A stretch of 64,000 nt of DNA from Amycolatopsis cihanbeyliensis (GTDB taxonomy: Bacteria; Actinomycetota; Actinomycetes; Mycobacteriales; Pseudonocardiaceae), in the NCBI RefSeq assembly GCF_006715045.1, contig NZ_VFML01000001.1:1766501-1830500 (forward strand). Direction: 5' to 3'. Shown here one piece after another: positions 50,785 through 59,605 of the stretch. The notes under the pieces are model-generated. The model made no database searches. It saw nothing but the letters and a program-made list of their open reading frames with translations, and was not told the origin of the DNA. Positions within the stretch are counted from its first letter, which is position 1. The number at the start of each line of letters is the position of its first letter. Both the position numbers and the translations under genes were made by a program.

Positions 50785-51268
50785 ATGAGCGGCAAAAGAA
50801 TGCCGAACGTCGATCTACGTGGAAGAATTAACGAACGGGGTGCCCCGAACGATATACTTACCCCCGTCGAAAATCTTCCCCCTCTCGATGTCGACCATTG
50901 CGGTCAACGCGAGCAGCATACAATCAGCCGCGGAACGCGCGGATACGCCCAACCGAGTGAACGGTCCTAACGATCATCAGGTTACGTCTCGCTGTTTTCA
51001 TGTCGTACACGAAAGGATGGTGAGCTACCACGGGTAGATGTGGACCCGCGGGGAACCCACCGCTCTGCGCGATCCTGCACGGTGACCGTAGTGATCGGCT
51101 CAAAGATGCCGAGCCGGCTCCACCGGAGGGTCAGCAAGATCGCCGCTGACGGATCGCGGCACATCGTCCAGCAACACGACCGGTTGACGAGCCGGCCGAC
51201 GACGTGACTGATCGCCCACCGCACGCTCCCCCTCTTGCCTGTGCCAAGTACTCGGCGTCCCCAGGCGA
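50785..51268. other. Intergenic region of about 480 bp with no recognisable gene
   Basis: The left part is comparatively A/T-rich and should hold the promoter of the leftward secreted-protein gene. Short open frames exist on both strands but none reads like a protein. The leftward frame running through it from 51890 is the shifted continuation of the frameshifted gene to its right. Confidence 0.4.
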
Positions 51269-51758
51269 TTACCCTACCCGATCGGGCCTGATCCGAGGTA
51301 GCACAGCACAGTCCGGGCAACGCGGCCACGCGGCCGGTGGGTCCGTGTAGGCAACCCAGGCCAGCACGCCACAGACGGTGATGACCACAGTACGGCCGTC
51401 GAGCACGGAAGCCAGCGGCTTGCCGGGTATGCGGTGCACGAGTTGCGTCTCGCGCAGGCCGAGCGCCGGCGCTCCGGCGACGGCGGGCACCGCTGCGGCT
51501 TGTGGCGGAGCCTGGCCACGGCAGTACGGGGTCGGCCAGGCTGGAGGCCGGTAGGTCGACAGCGGCCAGGTAATCGGTGCAGGGCGCCCCGCCAAGTTCG
51601 GGAAGGTTCTCCAACTCGCCAGGCGGGAACGACGCACCACAGCACGCGGTCAACCTCGCGGGCAGCGTTCCGTCGGTCGGGAGCCGGATGATATGGACGA
51701 CGCGTTCCGACTCACCACGTGCGTGTTCCGGTAGCAGCCTCGCGTAGATGAGCGTCAT
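51269..51758 (-). pseudogene. Frameshifted gene, unknown zinc-ribbon-like protein
   Basis: Reading from ATG 51758 gives a natural protein start, MTLIYARLLPEHARGES and VVHIIRLPTDGTLPARLTAC, then loses sense after about residue 85. A second frame then continues sensibly (LRETQLVHRIPGKPLASVL, TVVITVCGVLAWVAY, WPRCPDCA) to a stop at 51269. A single-base shift near 51480-51540 would restore one protein of about 160 residues with Cys pairs at both ends (ACCGASF, CPDC). The start overlaps the preceding gene (ATGA). Sequencing error, decay or programmed shift cannot be told apart. Confidence 0.6.
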
Positions 51759-52090
51759 CGTTGGTCCGCGCCGTGAGCCGCTACCGGCTGACGTTTGGCC
51801 CGGAACCACCGATCGGCGACGGCCGCGAGCACTCTCGCGTCGTACCAGAGGTGGACCGGAGGCGCCCTGACCACGGCGACCACCGTGCACCGGCCGAGGA
51901 GCACTTCCTCATCCGGTTGCCGTTCGCCAACAATGAGGAGCCGCTGACTCGCATTGGCGACATGCCCGCATTGAACCGCGATCCATTCATCACCCGGTAC
52001 CCAGCTGAACGTGTACCCGTGCCGGTAGGCCATGGCCTTGATCCGGCTGCCATACGGATGGGTGAGCCCTTGTGGCAGATGCTCTGACAA
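51755..52090 (-). CDS. Small soluble protein of unknown function, 111 residues
   Basis: TTG 52090 is preceded by GAGGAG at five bases and gives MSEHLPQGLTHPYGSRIKAM. The following AYRHGYTFSWVPGDEWIAVQ and a basic C-terminus complete a protein with mixed strand and helix character. It overlaps the frameshifted gene after it by 4 bp and diverges from the XRE regulator gene. A longer frame upstream exists but lacks a ribosome site. No family recognised; the pair with the following gene and the XRE regulator may form a unit. Confidence 0.5.
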   Translation of the reverse strand: MSEHLPQGLTHPYGSRIKAMAYRHGYTFSWVPGDEWIAVQCGHVANASQRLLIVGERQPDEEVLLGRCTVVAVVRAPPVHLWYDARVLAAVADRWFRAKRQPVAAHGADQR

Positions 52091-52165
52091 CCGATCTCCT
52101 CGAACCGCGCAGCACAAAATCTCCAAACAGCACGCTATCCACTACCGCCAAATAGTTCATCTTTG

Positions 52166-52207
52166 TTTCCAAGTTTCCACGAAAAAGAAAGGAAGGAAAC
52201 ATGGAAA
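52166..52207. promoter_or_regulatory. Inverted repeat in the divergent promoter before the XRE gene
   Basis: TTTCCAAGTTTCC (52166-52178) and GGAAACATGGAAA (52195-52207) are inverted with 12 of 13 matches; each arm also contains a tandem TTTCC. It sits between the XRE gene and the divergent small gene, a likely operator pair for the XRE protein. Confidence 0.5.
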
Positions 52208-52244
52208 CTGGAACCAGCCGATCAGGGTCGTGGAAGACGTCACT

Positions 52245-53141
52245 ATGCTGTGTTTCATGGCCGGTAACAAGCAGGTCGATACCAAGATCGCCGACGGGCT
52301 CCGCGCCGCCAGGAGCGCGGCGCGGCTGAACGTCCGGCAACTCTCAGCGAAAACCGGCCTCAGTACGGCGACCATCTCGCGGTTCGAGAACGCGAAACGT
52401 CGCCCGGAACTCGGTCAGGTCAAGGCCTGGATGGTCGCCTGCCAGGCTCCACCGGAGCAGGCAAGTCACCTGCTCGAACTGACCGAACGATCCGAACGGT
52501 TCCCATGGGTCGCTACGACACTGCCCGATCACCGCAAGCAGACGGCTGCACTGATCCGGGCCGAAAGAACCGCGACGTCGATCGTGGAATGGTCAACGCA
52601 TGTCGTCCCGGGTCTGCTCCAGACCAGTGAGTACGCCAGGGCCATGATGGCCCGCGCCAGGTTGACCGAGGACGAGATCGAGAACCGGGTCGCGATGCGC
52701 ATCGGTCGGCAGGTCGTGCTCACCGGACCCCAGCCAGTTCGGTTCACCGCGTTGATCGCGGAGGGCGTGCTGGGCCAGTTGATCGGCGGGCCTGCTGTGA
52801 TGGTCGCGCAACTCCGCAGGCTGCTCGAAGCATCGTCGATGCCGCATATCCATCTTCGGGTCGTACCGCAAGGTACGGACTGGCATCGTGGGATGGACGG
52901 CGACTTCGTGCTGATCAAGGGCGAGATCGGCGCCATGGTCCATGTGGGCATCCCCAGATCCGCGCTGATCTTCGATCGGCAGCCGGATATCGACCTCTTC
53001 GAGGCGGCAGCCGAAGAAATCCTGAAGCTCGCGATGACTCCGGCCGAATCGTCGGCAGTTATCCAGGACATGATCAACCGCGTGGACCCGCAGCTTGAGG
53101 ATGACCAGCCTAGCTGGTCTACTGCAGTTCCGGCAGGTTGA
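52245..53141 (+). CDS. XRE family regulator with DUF5753 domain
   Basis: A 298-residue actinomycete regulator. The helix-turn-helix occupies about 17-70 (GLRAARSAARLNVRQLSAKT, GLSTATISRFENAKRRP); DUF5753 follows from about 100, with the usual TSIVEWSTHVVPGLLQTSEY and MPHIHLRVVPQG. The ATG at 52245 follows GGAAGA; ATG 52257 is an alternative. These genes usually precede a DUF397 gene; none follows here. Instead it is divergent from two small genes, with an inverted repeat between. Confidence 0.85.
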   Translation: MLCFMAGNKQVDTKIADGLRAARSAARLNVRQLSAKTGLSTATISRFENAKRRPELGQVKAWMVACQAPPEQASHLLELTERSERFPWVATTLPDHRKQTAALIRAERTATSIVEWSTHVVPGLLQTSEYARAMMARARLTEDEIENRVAMRIGRQVVLTGPQPVRFTALIAEGVLGQLIGGPAVMVAQLRRLLEASSMPHIHLRVVPQGTDWHRGMDGDFVLIKGEIGAMVHVGIPRSALIFDRQPDIDLFEAAAEEILKLAMTPAESSAVIQDMINRVDPQLEDDQPSWSTAVPAG

Positions 53142-53187
53142 GGGTTTTCGGCCACCGGGTGGTTGGCGTTTGTCACGAGAGTGAAAG

Positions 53188-53229
53188 GGGCCTCGGCGGG
53201 CGAGCGCTGATGCCCGTCCGCCGAGGCCC
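53188..53229. terminator. Bidirectional terminator between convergent genes
   Basis: GGGCCTCGGCGG (53188-53199) pairs perfectly with CCGCCGAGGCCC (53218-53229) across 18 nt. It separates the convergent XRE and protease genes. Confidence 0.75.
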
Positions 53230-53240
53230 GAACCGATCGG

Positions 53241-54767
53241 TTACGGCGTGTTCGTGCCGAGGGTGTAGCTGCCGGAGCCGCTGTAGGCGTGCACCTGGTA
53301 GCGGTAGTAGCCGGCGCTGCCGTTGTAGCTGGTCTGCTCGTCCGGGCCGGGGCTGGTCGACTCCTCCACGGTGCTCCACGAGCTGCCGTTCCACCGCTGC
53401 AGGTAGAGGTCGAAGTCGGTGCCGTCCGGCGCGTCCAGGCAGCCCTCGTGGGTGCCGGAGCCGTTGCTGTAGTACCACCTACCGTCCGGCTGGTACTCGC
53501 GGCCGTTGGACGACAGCGAGCCGGTGTAGGTGGACTCGTAGTCGTCGCACCGGTCACCGGGCGGGTCCGGCGGGCCACCGTCGTCGTCGGTCACCAGGGT
53601 GAGGCCGTAGACGCTCAGGATCTCCGGCACCGGCTGGAAGTAGGTGGTGCCGCCGGAGCTGCAGTTGCCGGAACCACCGGAGGTGACGCCCTGGGCGTGC
53701 GCGTTGTTCCGGTCGGCGGTGACCAGCGAGCCACCGGAGTCGCCGGGCTCGGCGCAGACGGTGGTGCGGATCAGCCCGTTCACCGTGCCCTGCGGGTAGC
53801 TCACCGAGGCGTTGCGCGCGGTGATCCGGCCGCAGTGCCAGCCGGTGGTGGAGCCGGAACGGCACACCGAGGAGTTGACCGGGGCCTCGTCGGAGCCCTT
53901 GACCACGACATCGTTACCGGAGGAGTACCCGTTGACCGTGGGGGTAGGGGTCCAGTTCGAGTTCACCTGTACCCAGGCGTAGTCGTTGCCGGGGAAGGAC
54001 GAGCCCTGGAAGCTCCCCTGCGAGACGCGGTTGTGTCCCGAGGTGGAGGTGCCGCGGTTGCCGCAGTGCCCCGCGGTGACGAACCCGCCTTCCACGGAGA
54101 ATCCGACCGAGCAGCGGGAGGAACCGGTGTAGTAGGCGTCCCCGCCCACCACGTCGTACAGCGGGCGCGGTTGCTCGCTGGTGACCTCGACCCGCACGGC
54201 GGAGGCGTCCGCCCCGCTGGCCGCGACGAACGCGTGTGCCGCGCCGACCGCGTGCTCGTGGGCCAGGACGACCACCCGGTTCGTGGTCACGTCCACGTAC
54301 CAGGAGGGCAGCGAGTCCGGGGCCGCGGCGGCGTTCGCGTCCAGTGTGGCCTGCACCGCGGCCAGCTCCGCGCCGCTGTGCTCGACCACGGCCGGCTCGG
54401 CTCCCGCGGCGCGCACCATGGCGGCCTCGGCCGGGTCGGTGATCGCCACCACCAGTTTCGTGCCCGCGTCGTTCATCCAGGATCCGGTGAAGCCCGAGCC
54501 GAGTTGCTTGCGCAGCCGCTTGTCGGCGGTCGCCGCGCGGTGCTCGGCCGCCAACCGGGTCTTGGCCTGCTCGGCGGTCAGGTCCAGATCGCGCTGTAGC
54601 GCGGCGAACATGCCGGGTGCGGCTTCGCTGACCGCGTCGGCGGCCGCATCGGCGTCCACGGTGGCGGGTGCGGCCGAGACGGACGCCGATGCCGGTAGGG
54701 TCATCGCCGCGACCAGTGCCGCGGCGGGCGCGGCGACCGAGGCGAATCGCAACAGTCTTCGTTGCAT
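53241..54767 (-). CDS. Secreted alpha-lytic-type serine protease (S1) with pro-region and C-terminal PPC-like domain
   Basis: A 508-residue preproprotease. Signal peptide 1-29 (LPASASV); a pro-region with alpha-lytic propeptide features to about 205 that folds the enzyme; mature chymotrypsin fold beginning near DVVGGDAYY. Catalytic His234 (TAGHC), Asp262 (NDYAW) and Ser344 (GDSGG) are intact, and six cysteines form the expected disulfides. After a Pro-rich linker (DDDGGPPDPPGD) comes a C-terminal domain of about 100 residues like a bacterial pre-peptidase C-terminal domain. ATG 54767 has GGAGAG seven bases before. Resembles streptogrisin-type proteases. Confidence 0.9.
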   Translation of the reverse strand: MQRRLLRFASVAAPAAALVAAMTLPASASVSAAPATVDADAAADAVSEAAPGMFAALQRDLDLTAEQAKTRLAAEHRAATADKRLRKQLGSGFTGSWMNDAGTKLVVAITDPAEAAMVRAAGAEPAVVEHSGAELAAVQATLDANAAAAPDSLPSWYVDVTTNRVVVLAHEHAVGAAHAFVAASGADASAVRVEVTSEQPRPLYDVVGGDAYYTGSSRCSVGFSVEGGFVTAGHCGNRGTSTSGHNRVSQGSFQGSSFPGNDYAWVQVNSNWTPTPTVNGYSSGNDVVVKGSDEAPVNSSVCRSGSTTGWHCGRITARNASVSYPQGTVNGLIRTTVCAEPGDSGGSLVTADRNNAHAQGVTSGGSGNCSSGGTTYFQPVPEILSVYGLTLVTDDDGGPPDPPGDRCDDYESTYTGSLSSNGREYQPDGRWYYSNGSGTHEGCLDAPDGTDFDLYLQRWNGSSWSTVEESTSPGPDEQTSYNGSAGYYRYQVHAYSGSGSYTLGTNTP

Positions 54768-54958
54768 GCCGGTTCTCTCCTTCACAGAGGCAGGGTGTGT
54801 GGGAGTACCACCACGCGGCACCCGAGGTTGTGGGGTGGACCGCGCGGCGCACTCACGCTAGATCGACGTTTCGCCGGCACGCCAGATAACACTTACCCCA
54901 TACCTTCGGTGATTCCGCCAGCCGGCGCACAACTTTCCGCGGTCCCGCCTGCCGCCGG

Positions 54959-55930
54959 TCACTCGGCGGGCGCGACGCCGAAGCCGGGCTGGTGTTCCAG
55001 CCACGCGGCGTACGGGTGGTTCCTGCCCACCGCGGCGTCGAAGGCCTCCACGGCGTACCGGGTCATCCGTTCGGCCAGCAGCGCGGCGGGGCTCTCCTGG
55101 TGCCAGCCGAGCAGGTGCCGCCAACGCAGTGGCGCACCGGCGAACGGCAACGCCCGCAGCCCGGGAATCGGCAGCAGGCTCGGCTTGCACAACACCACGG
55201 CGTCCCCGGCCTGCGCCAGGTCGAGGCAGCTGACCACATCGGTCTCGTAGATCGTGTGCGGCGCGAAGCCCGCCCTGGCACAGGCCGTGGCGAAGCACTC
55301 GGCGAAGCAGCCCTCTCCCCTGGTGGCCGCCCATCTGGTGAGCGCGAGGTCGGCGAGCTCGACCTCCCCCGCGTGCCTCGCGGCCAGCGGATGGACCTCC
55401 GGGAGCAGCACGCCGACGGCGTCCAGCCCCACGGAACGCCAGACCACGCCCTGCCCGGACGGGGGCAGGGCGGTACCGCACACCCCGATCAGGGCGTAGT
55501 CCAGCCTGCCCGCGACGATCATGTCCATCAGCTCGGACACCGACCAGGAGGTGTGGGTCATCACGTGTGCCTGCGGGTAGTCGGTGGCGAACCGATGCAC
55601 CAGGCCGCCGAGGATCGGGGAGTTGATCGCCCCGATCCGGCAGTGGTCGAGGCTGCCCTCGATGCAGGCGAGCCGGGTGACCTCGTCCTGCAGGCCCTTC
55701 ACGGCCGGCAGCAACACCCGCGCCCTGGCCAGGACCACCTCACCGAGCGCGGTCGGCCGCGCTCCCCGCCAGTCCCGCTCGAACAGGGAGCCGCCGAGCG
55801 CGTGCTCGATGCGGTGCAGCTGGGCCGTCAGCGCGGGCTGCGCGAGCCCGAGCGACGACGCCGCCTTGGTGACGCTGCCGGCTTCCGCGATGGCGCACAC
55901 GGCCTTGAGGTGGCGCAGCTCGAGGTCCAT
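54959..55930 (-). CDS. LysR family transcriptional regulator
   Basis: A 323-residue LTTR. The winged helix is residues 1-60 (LRHLKAVCAIAEAGSVTKAA, GLAQPALTAQLHRIEHALGG); the effector domain from about 95 has the GAINSPILGGLVHRF start and the usual two lobes. The gene stands alone between the protease and the cytochrome oxidase gene, both leftward, so its target is not obvious. Effector unknown. Confidence 0.88.
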   Translation of the reverse strand: MDLELRHLKAVCAIAEAGSVTKAASSLGLAQPALTAQLHRIEHALGGSLFERDWRGARPTALGEVVLARARVLLPAVKGLQDEVTRLACIEGSLDHCRIGAINSPILGGLVHRFATDYPQAHVMTHTSWSVSELMDMIVAGRLDYALIGVCGTALPPSGQGVVWRSVGLDAVGVLLPEVHPLAARHAGEVELADLALTRWAATRGEGCFAECFATACARAGFAPHTIYETDVVSCLDLAQAGDAVVLCKPSLLPIPGLRALPFAGAPLRWRHLLGWHQESPAALLAERMTRYAVEAFDAAVGRNHPYAAWLEHQPGFGVAPAE

Positions 55931-56062
55931 AGCACGAAATTAGGTCCGCCGAATCCCAAGGGGTACCACCGAGTAGTCCCCGACGTTCGTAGGCCCCCGG
56001 CTCCCGCGATCGTGTGCCCCGGCTCGTCCGGGGTACCGCCACGGCATGGCATCCCGAGCTGG

Positions 56063-57823
56063 TCACTCCCTGGAACCGTGCACCTCCTCCCCGGCCTCCG
56101 AAGGCGTGCTCCGCGAGCGGGACCTGCCGAGCGCCGAGATGTGACCCTCCGCCCGGATGCGGCCTGTCATGGCGGGATAGTGCAGTTCGAAGGCCGGTCG
56201 CTCGGACCGGATCCGGGGCAGCTCGGTGAAGTTGTGCCGGGACGGCGGGCAGGTCGTGGCCCATTCCAGCGAGTTGCCGTGGCCCCATGGGTCGTCCGCG
56301 GACGCGGGGTCGCCGTACCGGTAACTGCGGAACACGTTCCACAGGAACGGCAACACCGACAGCCCGAGCACGAACGCCCCGATGGTGGAGAGCATGTTCA
56401 GCACGGTGAACCCGTCCGAGGCCAGATAGTCGGCATAACGGCGAGGCATGCCCTCGGCGCCGAGCCAGTGCTGGACGAGGAACGTCAGGTGGAAGCCGAT
56501 GAACGTGCTCCAGAAGTGCAGCTTGCCCAGCGGTTCGTCCATCATCCGGCCGGTGATCTTGGGGAACCAGAAGTAGATCCCGGCGAAGGTGGCGAACACG
56601 ATCGTGCCGAACAGCACGTAGTGGAAGTGGCCGACCACGAAGTAGGTGTCGGTGACGTGGAAGTCGATCGCGGGCGCGGCCAGCAGCACCCCGGAAAGCC
56701 CGCCGAACAGGAAGGTCACCATGAACCCGATCGACCACAGCATCGGGGTCTCGAAGGTGAGCCGCCCCTTCCACATAGTGCCGATCCAGTTGAAGAACTT
56801 GATCCCGGTGGGTACGGCGATCAGGAAGGACAGGAAGGAGAAGAACGGCAGCAGCACCGCGCCGGTGGCGAACATGTGGTGCGCCCACACCGAGAACGAC
56901 AGCCCTGTGATCGCCACGGTCGCCCAGACCAAGGCCTTGTAGCCGAACAGCGGCTTGCGGCTGAACACCGGAACGATCTCGCTGACGATCCCGAAGTACG
57001 GCAGGGCCACGATGTAGACCTCGGGATGGCCGAAGAACCAGAACAGGTGCTGCCACAGGATCGCGCCCCCGTTGGCCGGGTCGAACACGTGCGCGCCGAG
57101 ATGCCGGTCGGCGAGCAGGCCGAACAACGCCGCGGTCAGGATCGGGAAGGCCGCCAGGATCAGCACGCTGGTGAACAGGATGTTCCAGGTGAAGATCGGC
57201 ATCCGCCACATGGTCATACCGGGCCCCCGCAGGCAGACCACCGTGGTGATCATGTTGACCGCGGCGAGGATGGTACCGAGCCCGGACACGAGCAGGCCGG
57301 TGATCCACAGGTCGGCGCCCACGCCGGGGGAGAACATTTCCCTGGACAGCGGGGTGTAGGCGAACCAGCCGAAGTCGGCCGCGCCGCCGGGGGTGACGAA
57401 GCCGCTGAGCACGGTCAGCCCGCCGAACAGGAACAGCCAGTAGGAGAACGCGTTCAGCCGCGGAAACGCCACATCCGGCGAACCGATCTGCAGGGGCAGC
57501 ACGAAGTTGGCGAAGCCGAACACGTTGGGCGTGGCGTACAGCAGCAGCATCACCGCGCCGTGCATGGTGAACAGCTGGTTGTACTGCTCCTTGGAGAGGA
57601 ACTGCATGCCCGGCTGGCCGAGCTCGCCCCGCATCAGCAGGGCGAGCGCACCGCCCACCATGAAGAAGCCGAACGAGGTGACCAGGTAGAGCACCCCGAT
57701 CTCCTTGTGGTCGGTGGTGCGCAGCAGCCGTAGCAGGGTCTGACCGCGCCTGCTGGTTCGGCGTGGTCGCTGTGGCACCGGGGCCGGCTGGATCTGTTCC
57801 CGCGGACCGATCGCATCCACCAC
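56063..57823 (-). CDS. ctaD: Cytochrome c oxidase subunit I (aa3 type)
   Basis: A 586-residue subunit with twelve core helices. Heme a and a3 ligands and CuB histidines are recognisable: [25 protein letters not shown] with the cross-linked His-Tyr, AHHMFATG and [11 protein letters not shown]. The K and D-channel regions are intact. GTG 57823 follows GGAGGGG. No subunit II or III gene adjoins, so this is a lone copy, perhaps a paralog of the main respiratory gene. Its C-terminal tail is long and Arg and Ser-rich ([15 protein letters not shown]). Confidence 0.93.
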   Translation of the reverse strand: MVDAIGPREQIQPAPVPQRPRRTSRRGQTLLRLLRTTDHKEIGVLYLVTSFGFFMVGGALALLMRGELGQPGMQFLSKEQYNQLFTMHGAVMLLLYATPNVFGFANFVLPLQIGSPDVAFPRLNAFSYWLFLFGGLTVLSGFVTPGGAADFGWFAYTPLSREMFSPGVGADLWITGLLVSGLGTILAAVNMITTVVCLRGPGMTMWRMPIFTWNILFTSVLILAAFPILTAALFGLLADRHLGAHVFDPANGGAILWQHLFWFFGHPEVYIVALPYFGIVSEIVPVFSRKPLFGYKALVWATVAITGLSFSVWAHHMFATGAVLLPFFSFLSFLIAVPTGIKFFNWIGTMWKGRLTFETPMLWSIGFMVTFLFGGLSGVLLAAPAIDFHVTDTYFVVGHFHYVLFGTIVFATFAGIYFWFPKITGRMMDEPLGKLHFWSTFIGFHLTFLVQHWLGAEGMPRRYADYLASDGFTVLNMLSTIGAFVLGLSVLPFLWNVFRSYRYGDPASADDPWGHGNSLEWATTCPPSRHNFTELPRIRSERPAFELHYPAMTGRIRAEGHISALGRSRSRSTPSEAGEEVHGSRE

Positions 57824-57978
57824 AGCGGTGCCCCTCCTGCCCCTGGCTCGCGGGTACCCGGACTGCGGCGCTCGGGTACCCACCGCCCCGCCCCGCTATG
57901 CGCGTTCGACTCGTTTGGTTGTGCCCGGATCGGGTAGCCGGAGTGGGCGTGGGGTACCGCGTCCGGAGGAGGGGTGTG

Positions 57979-58404
57979 ATGACGACCCGTTCCGCCAACA
58001 CGGTGTGGCCGCGCCTGCTCGCCGGGCTGCTCGGCCTCGGCTACCTGGCGCTGGGCGTGCTGGGGTTCCTCCTCGCCGACGGCAGCGTCCTGGAGCGCGC
58101 GCCCGGCAACACCGTGTGGGTCTTCGGTGCGAGTGCCGTGCTGAACATCGTGCACCTCGCGGTCGGGGTGCTCGGGCTCGCGGCGGCGACGAAGGTGACC
58201 GGCGCCCAGTTCTACGGCTGGGCACTGCTCGCCGGGTTCGCCGGGCTCACCGCGTACGGTGTCCTGGTCGCCGCCACCGCGAGCGGGCACGACATACTGA
58301 ACCTCAACTGGGAGGTCAACATGCTGCACGGGGTCACCGCGGTGCTGGGTTTCCTGCTGGGCTACCTGCCATCGGCCCTGGCTACGCGACAACCTCGACG
58401 GTGA
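57979..58404 (+). CDS. DUF4383 membrane protein
   Basis: A 141-residue protein with four helices: LLGLGYLALGVLGFLLADGS, VLNIVHLAVGVLGLAAA, FYGWALLAGFAGLTAYGVLV and MLHGVTAVLGFLLGYLP. The NIVHLAVG and N-terminal pattern match the DUF4383 family, of unknown function and common in actinomycetes. ATG 57979 after GGAGGAGGGG. It is divergent from ctaD with about 155 bp between, so promoters for both lie there. Confidence 0.8.
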   Translation: MTTRSANTVWPRLLAGLLGLGYLALGVLGFLLADGSVLERAPGNTVWVFGASAVLNIVHLAVGVLGLAAATKVTGAQFYGWALLAGFAGLTAYGVLVAATASGHDILNLNWEVNMLHGVTAVLGFLLGYLPSALATRQPRR

Positions 58405-58440
58405 GCTCGTCCCGGCCTTGGCAAGCGGGAACCGCCGGGG

Positions 58441-58779
58441 TCAGGCGGGTTTCAACGGGTCGTGGCCGAGCGACATCAGCCGGTGCCGCCAGTTCGCCTG
58501 GCCCGCGGCGGGTTCCAGGTCCGCCCTGCGCTCGGCATGCACCCTGTAGATGACCTTGCGCATCACCCGGACGTCCTCGGTATTCAGATCCACCTTGCGC
58601 TTGCGCAGGATCGCCAGCACCTGCTGACCGGTCGGGGTACCGGCCCGCTCCGGCAGTTCCTCATCCTCCGGATCGGCCGAACGGGTGCGCAGCCACTCAC
58701 CGAGCTCCCGCGAGGTCATGTTCACCACGCGGTGGAACTCCTCCCACAGTTGCGGGTCCACCCGGGTATCGGAGGCCAC
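58441..58779 (-). CDS. DUF3140 domain protein
   Basis: A 112-residue soluble helical protein: LWEEFHRVVNMTSRELGEWL, then TPTGQQVLAILRKRKVDLN and DVRVMRKVIYRVHAERR, ending WRHRLMSLGHDPLKP. The pattern matches DUF3140, a small actinomycete family of unknown function suggested to bind DNA. GTG start with AAGGGGG eight bases before. It converges on the DUF4383 gene. Confidence 0.8.
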   Translation of the reverse strand: MASDTRVDPQLWEEFHRVVNMTSRELGEWLRTRSADPEDEELPERAGTPTGQQVLAILRKRKVDLNTEDVRVMRKVIYRVHAERRADLEPAAGQANWRHRLMSLGHDPLKPA

Positions 58780-58803
58780 TCGAGTACCCCCTTTCCATGT
58801 TGA

Positions 58804-59055
58804 TCAGTCTTTTGCCCCGCGGTGACGCAGGCCGCGTACCACCAGCAGGAGCAGCACGGCACCGGCGAGGGCCGGCAGTAACGGCCGCGCCTGCTCGGTG
58901 GCCGCGCCGGCCTTCTCCCTCGCGCGTGCGGGCAGGTTCGCCTTCTGCGCCAGCTCGTGCACGGTGTCGCCGAGCTCGGCGCGGGTCAGTTCCAGGTCGG
59001 CGCGCGCTTCCCGCGCGTCCCGGGGGAACTCCGGGCGTTCGGTGTGCCTGCTCAT
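58804..59055 (-). CDS. DUF3618 single-helix membrane protein
   Basis: An 83-residue protein: REARADLELTRAELGDTVHE is the DUF3618 motif, followed by an amphipathic stretch and one helix (LPALAGAVLLLLVVRGLR) with a basic end. ATG overlaps the upstream holin-family gene stop (ATGA). Function unknown; such pairs occur in general-stress clusters of actinomycetes. Confidence 0.78.
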   Translation of the reverse strand: MSRHTERPEFPRDAREARADLELTRAELGDTVHELAQKANLPARAREKAGAATEQARPLLPALAGAVLLLLVVRGLRHRGAKD

Positions 59056-59492
59056 CGGCGGGCCCCCTCTCGCGCGGCGTCGACGTCCTTGCGCAGCCCG
59101 GCCACCGCCTCCTCGGGAACCGGCGGCGTGGCCCGCTTGAGCAGTGGGGTGCCCACCGCGGCCAGCAGGCCCGCCACCAACAGCAGCCCGCCGCCGACGA
59201 TCAGGGCCGCGGCCCATCCCGGCAGTACCAGCGCGAGCGCGAGCACCGCGGCGGCCACCAGGGTGGCGCCGCCGAGCAGCGCGGTGATCCCGGCCGCGCC
59301 GGTAAGTCCCGCGCCGGCGCCTGCCCGCCTGCCCTTGCTCTTCAGCTCGGCCGTCGCCAGCCACAGCTCGTCCCGCACCAGCCTGCTCAGCTGCTCGGAA
59401 AGGTCCTGCACCAGCTTGGCGGTGGATCGTTCCTCGCCGGTGGCTCGCTCCGGCGCGGAGACGGACTCGTGCACATCCTGCGTCATCGTCAC
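59052..59492 (-). CDS. Phage-holin family (PF07332-type) membrane protein
   Basis: A 146-residue protein: N-terminal amphipathic region TAKLVQDLSEQLSRLVRDEL, then AELKSKGRRAGAGAGLTGAA and two helices (ALLGGATLVAAAVLALALVL, AALIVGGGLLLVAGLLAAV). This is the actinomycete 'phage holin family' membrane protein, not a phage gene; no other phage gene is present. GTG 59492 follows AGGAGG. Coupled to the DUF3618 gene. Confidence 0.8.
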   Translation of the reverse strand: MTMTQDVHESVSAPERATGEERSTAKLVQDLSEQLSRLVRDELWLATAELKSKGRRAGAGAGLTGAAGITALLGGATLVAAAVLALALVLPGWAAALIVGGGLLLVAGLLAAVGTPLLKRATPPVPEEAVAGLRKDVDAAREGARR

Positions 59493-59605
59493 CTGTCACC
59501 TCCTGGGTGTCTCATCCCCGGCTACCCACGCCGGGCGGCAGCCAACCGCGCCGCGTGTAGGGCGCGCGAACGCGGGGTAGGTAGCGGGTGGCGAAGGGAG
59601 ACACC

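Noticed and set aside
49052..59492. Possible prophage, because of a holin-family gene and small unknown genes
   Set aside because: The holin-like gene belongs to a bacterial membrane family, and no integrase, capsid or tail gene is visible.
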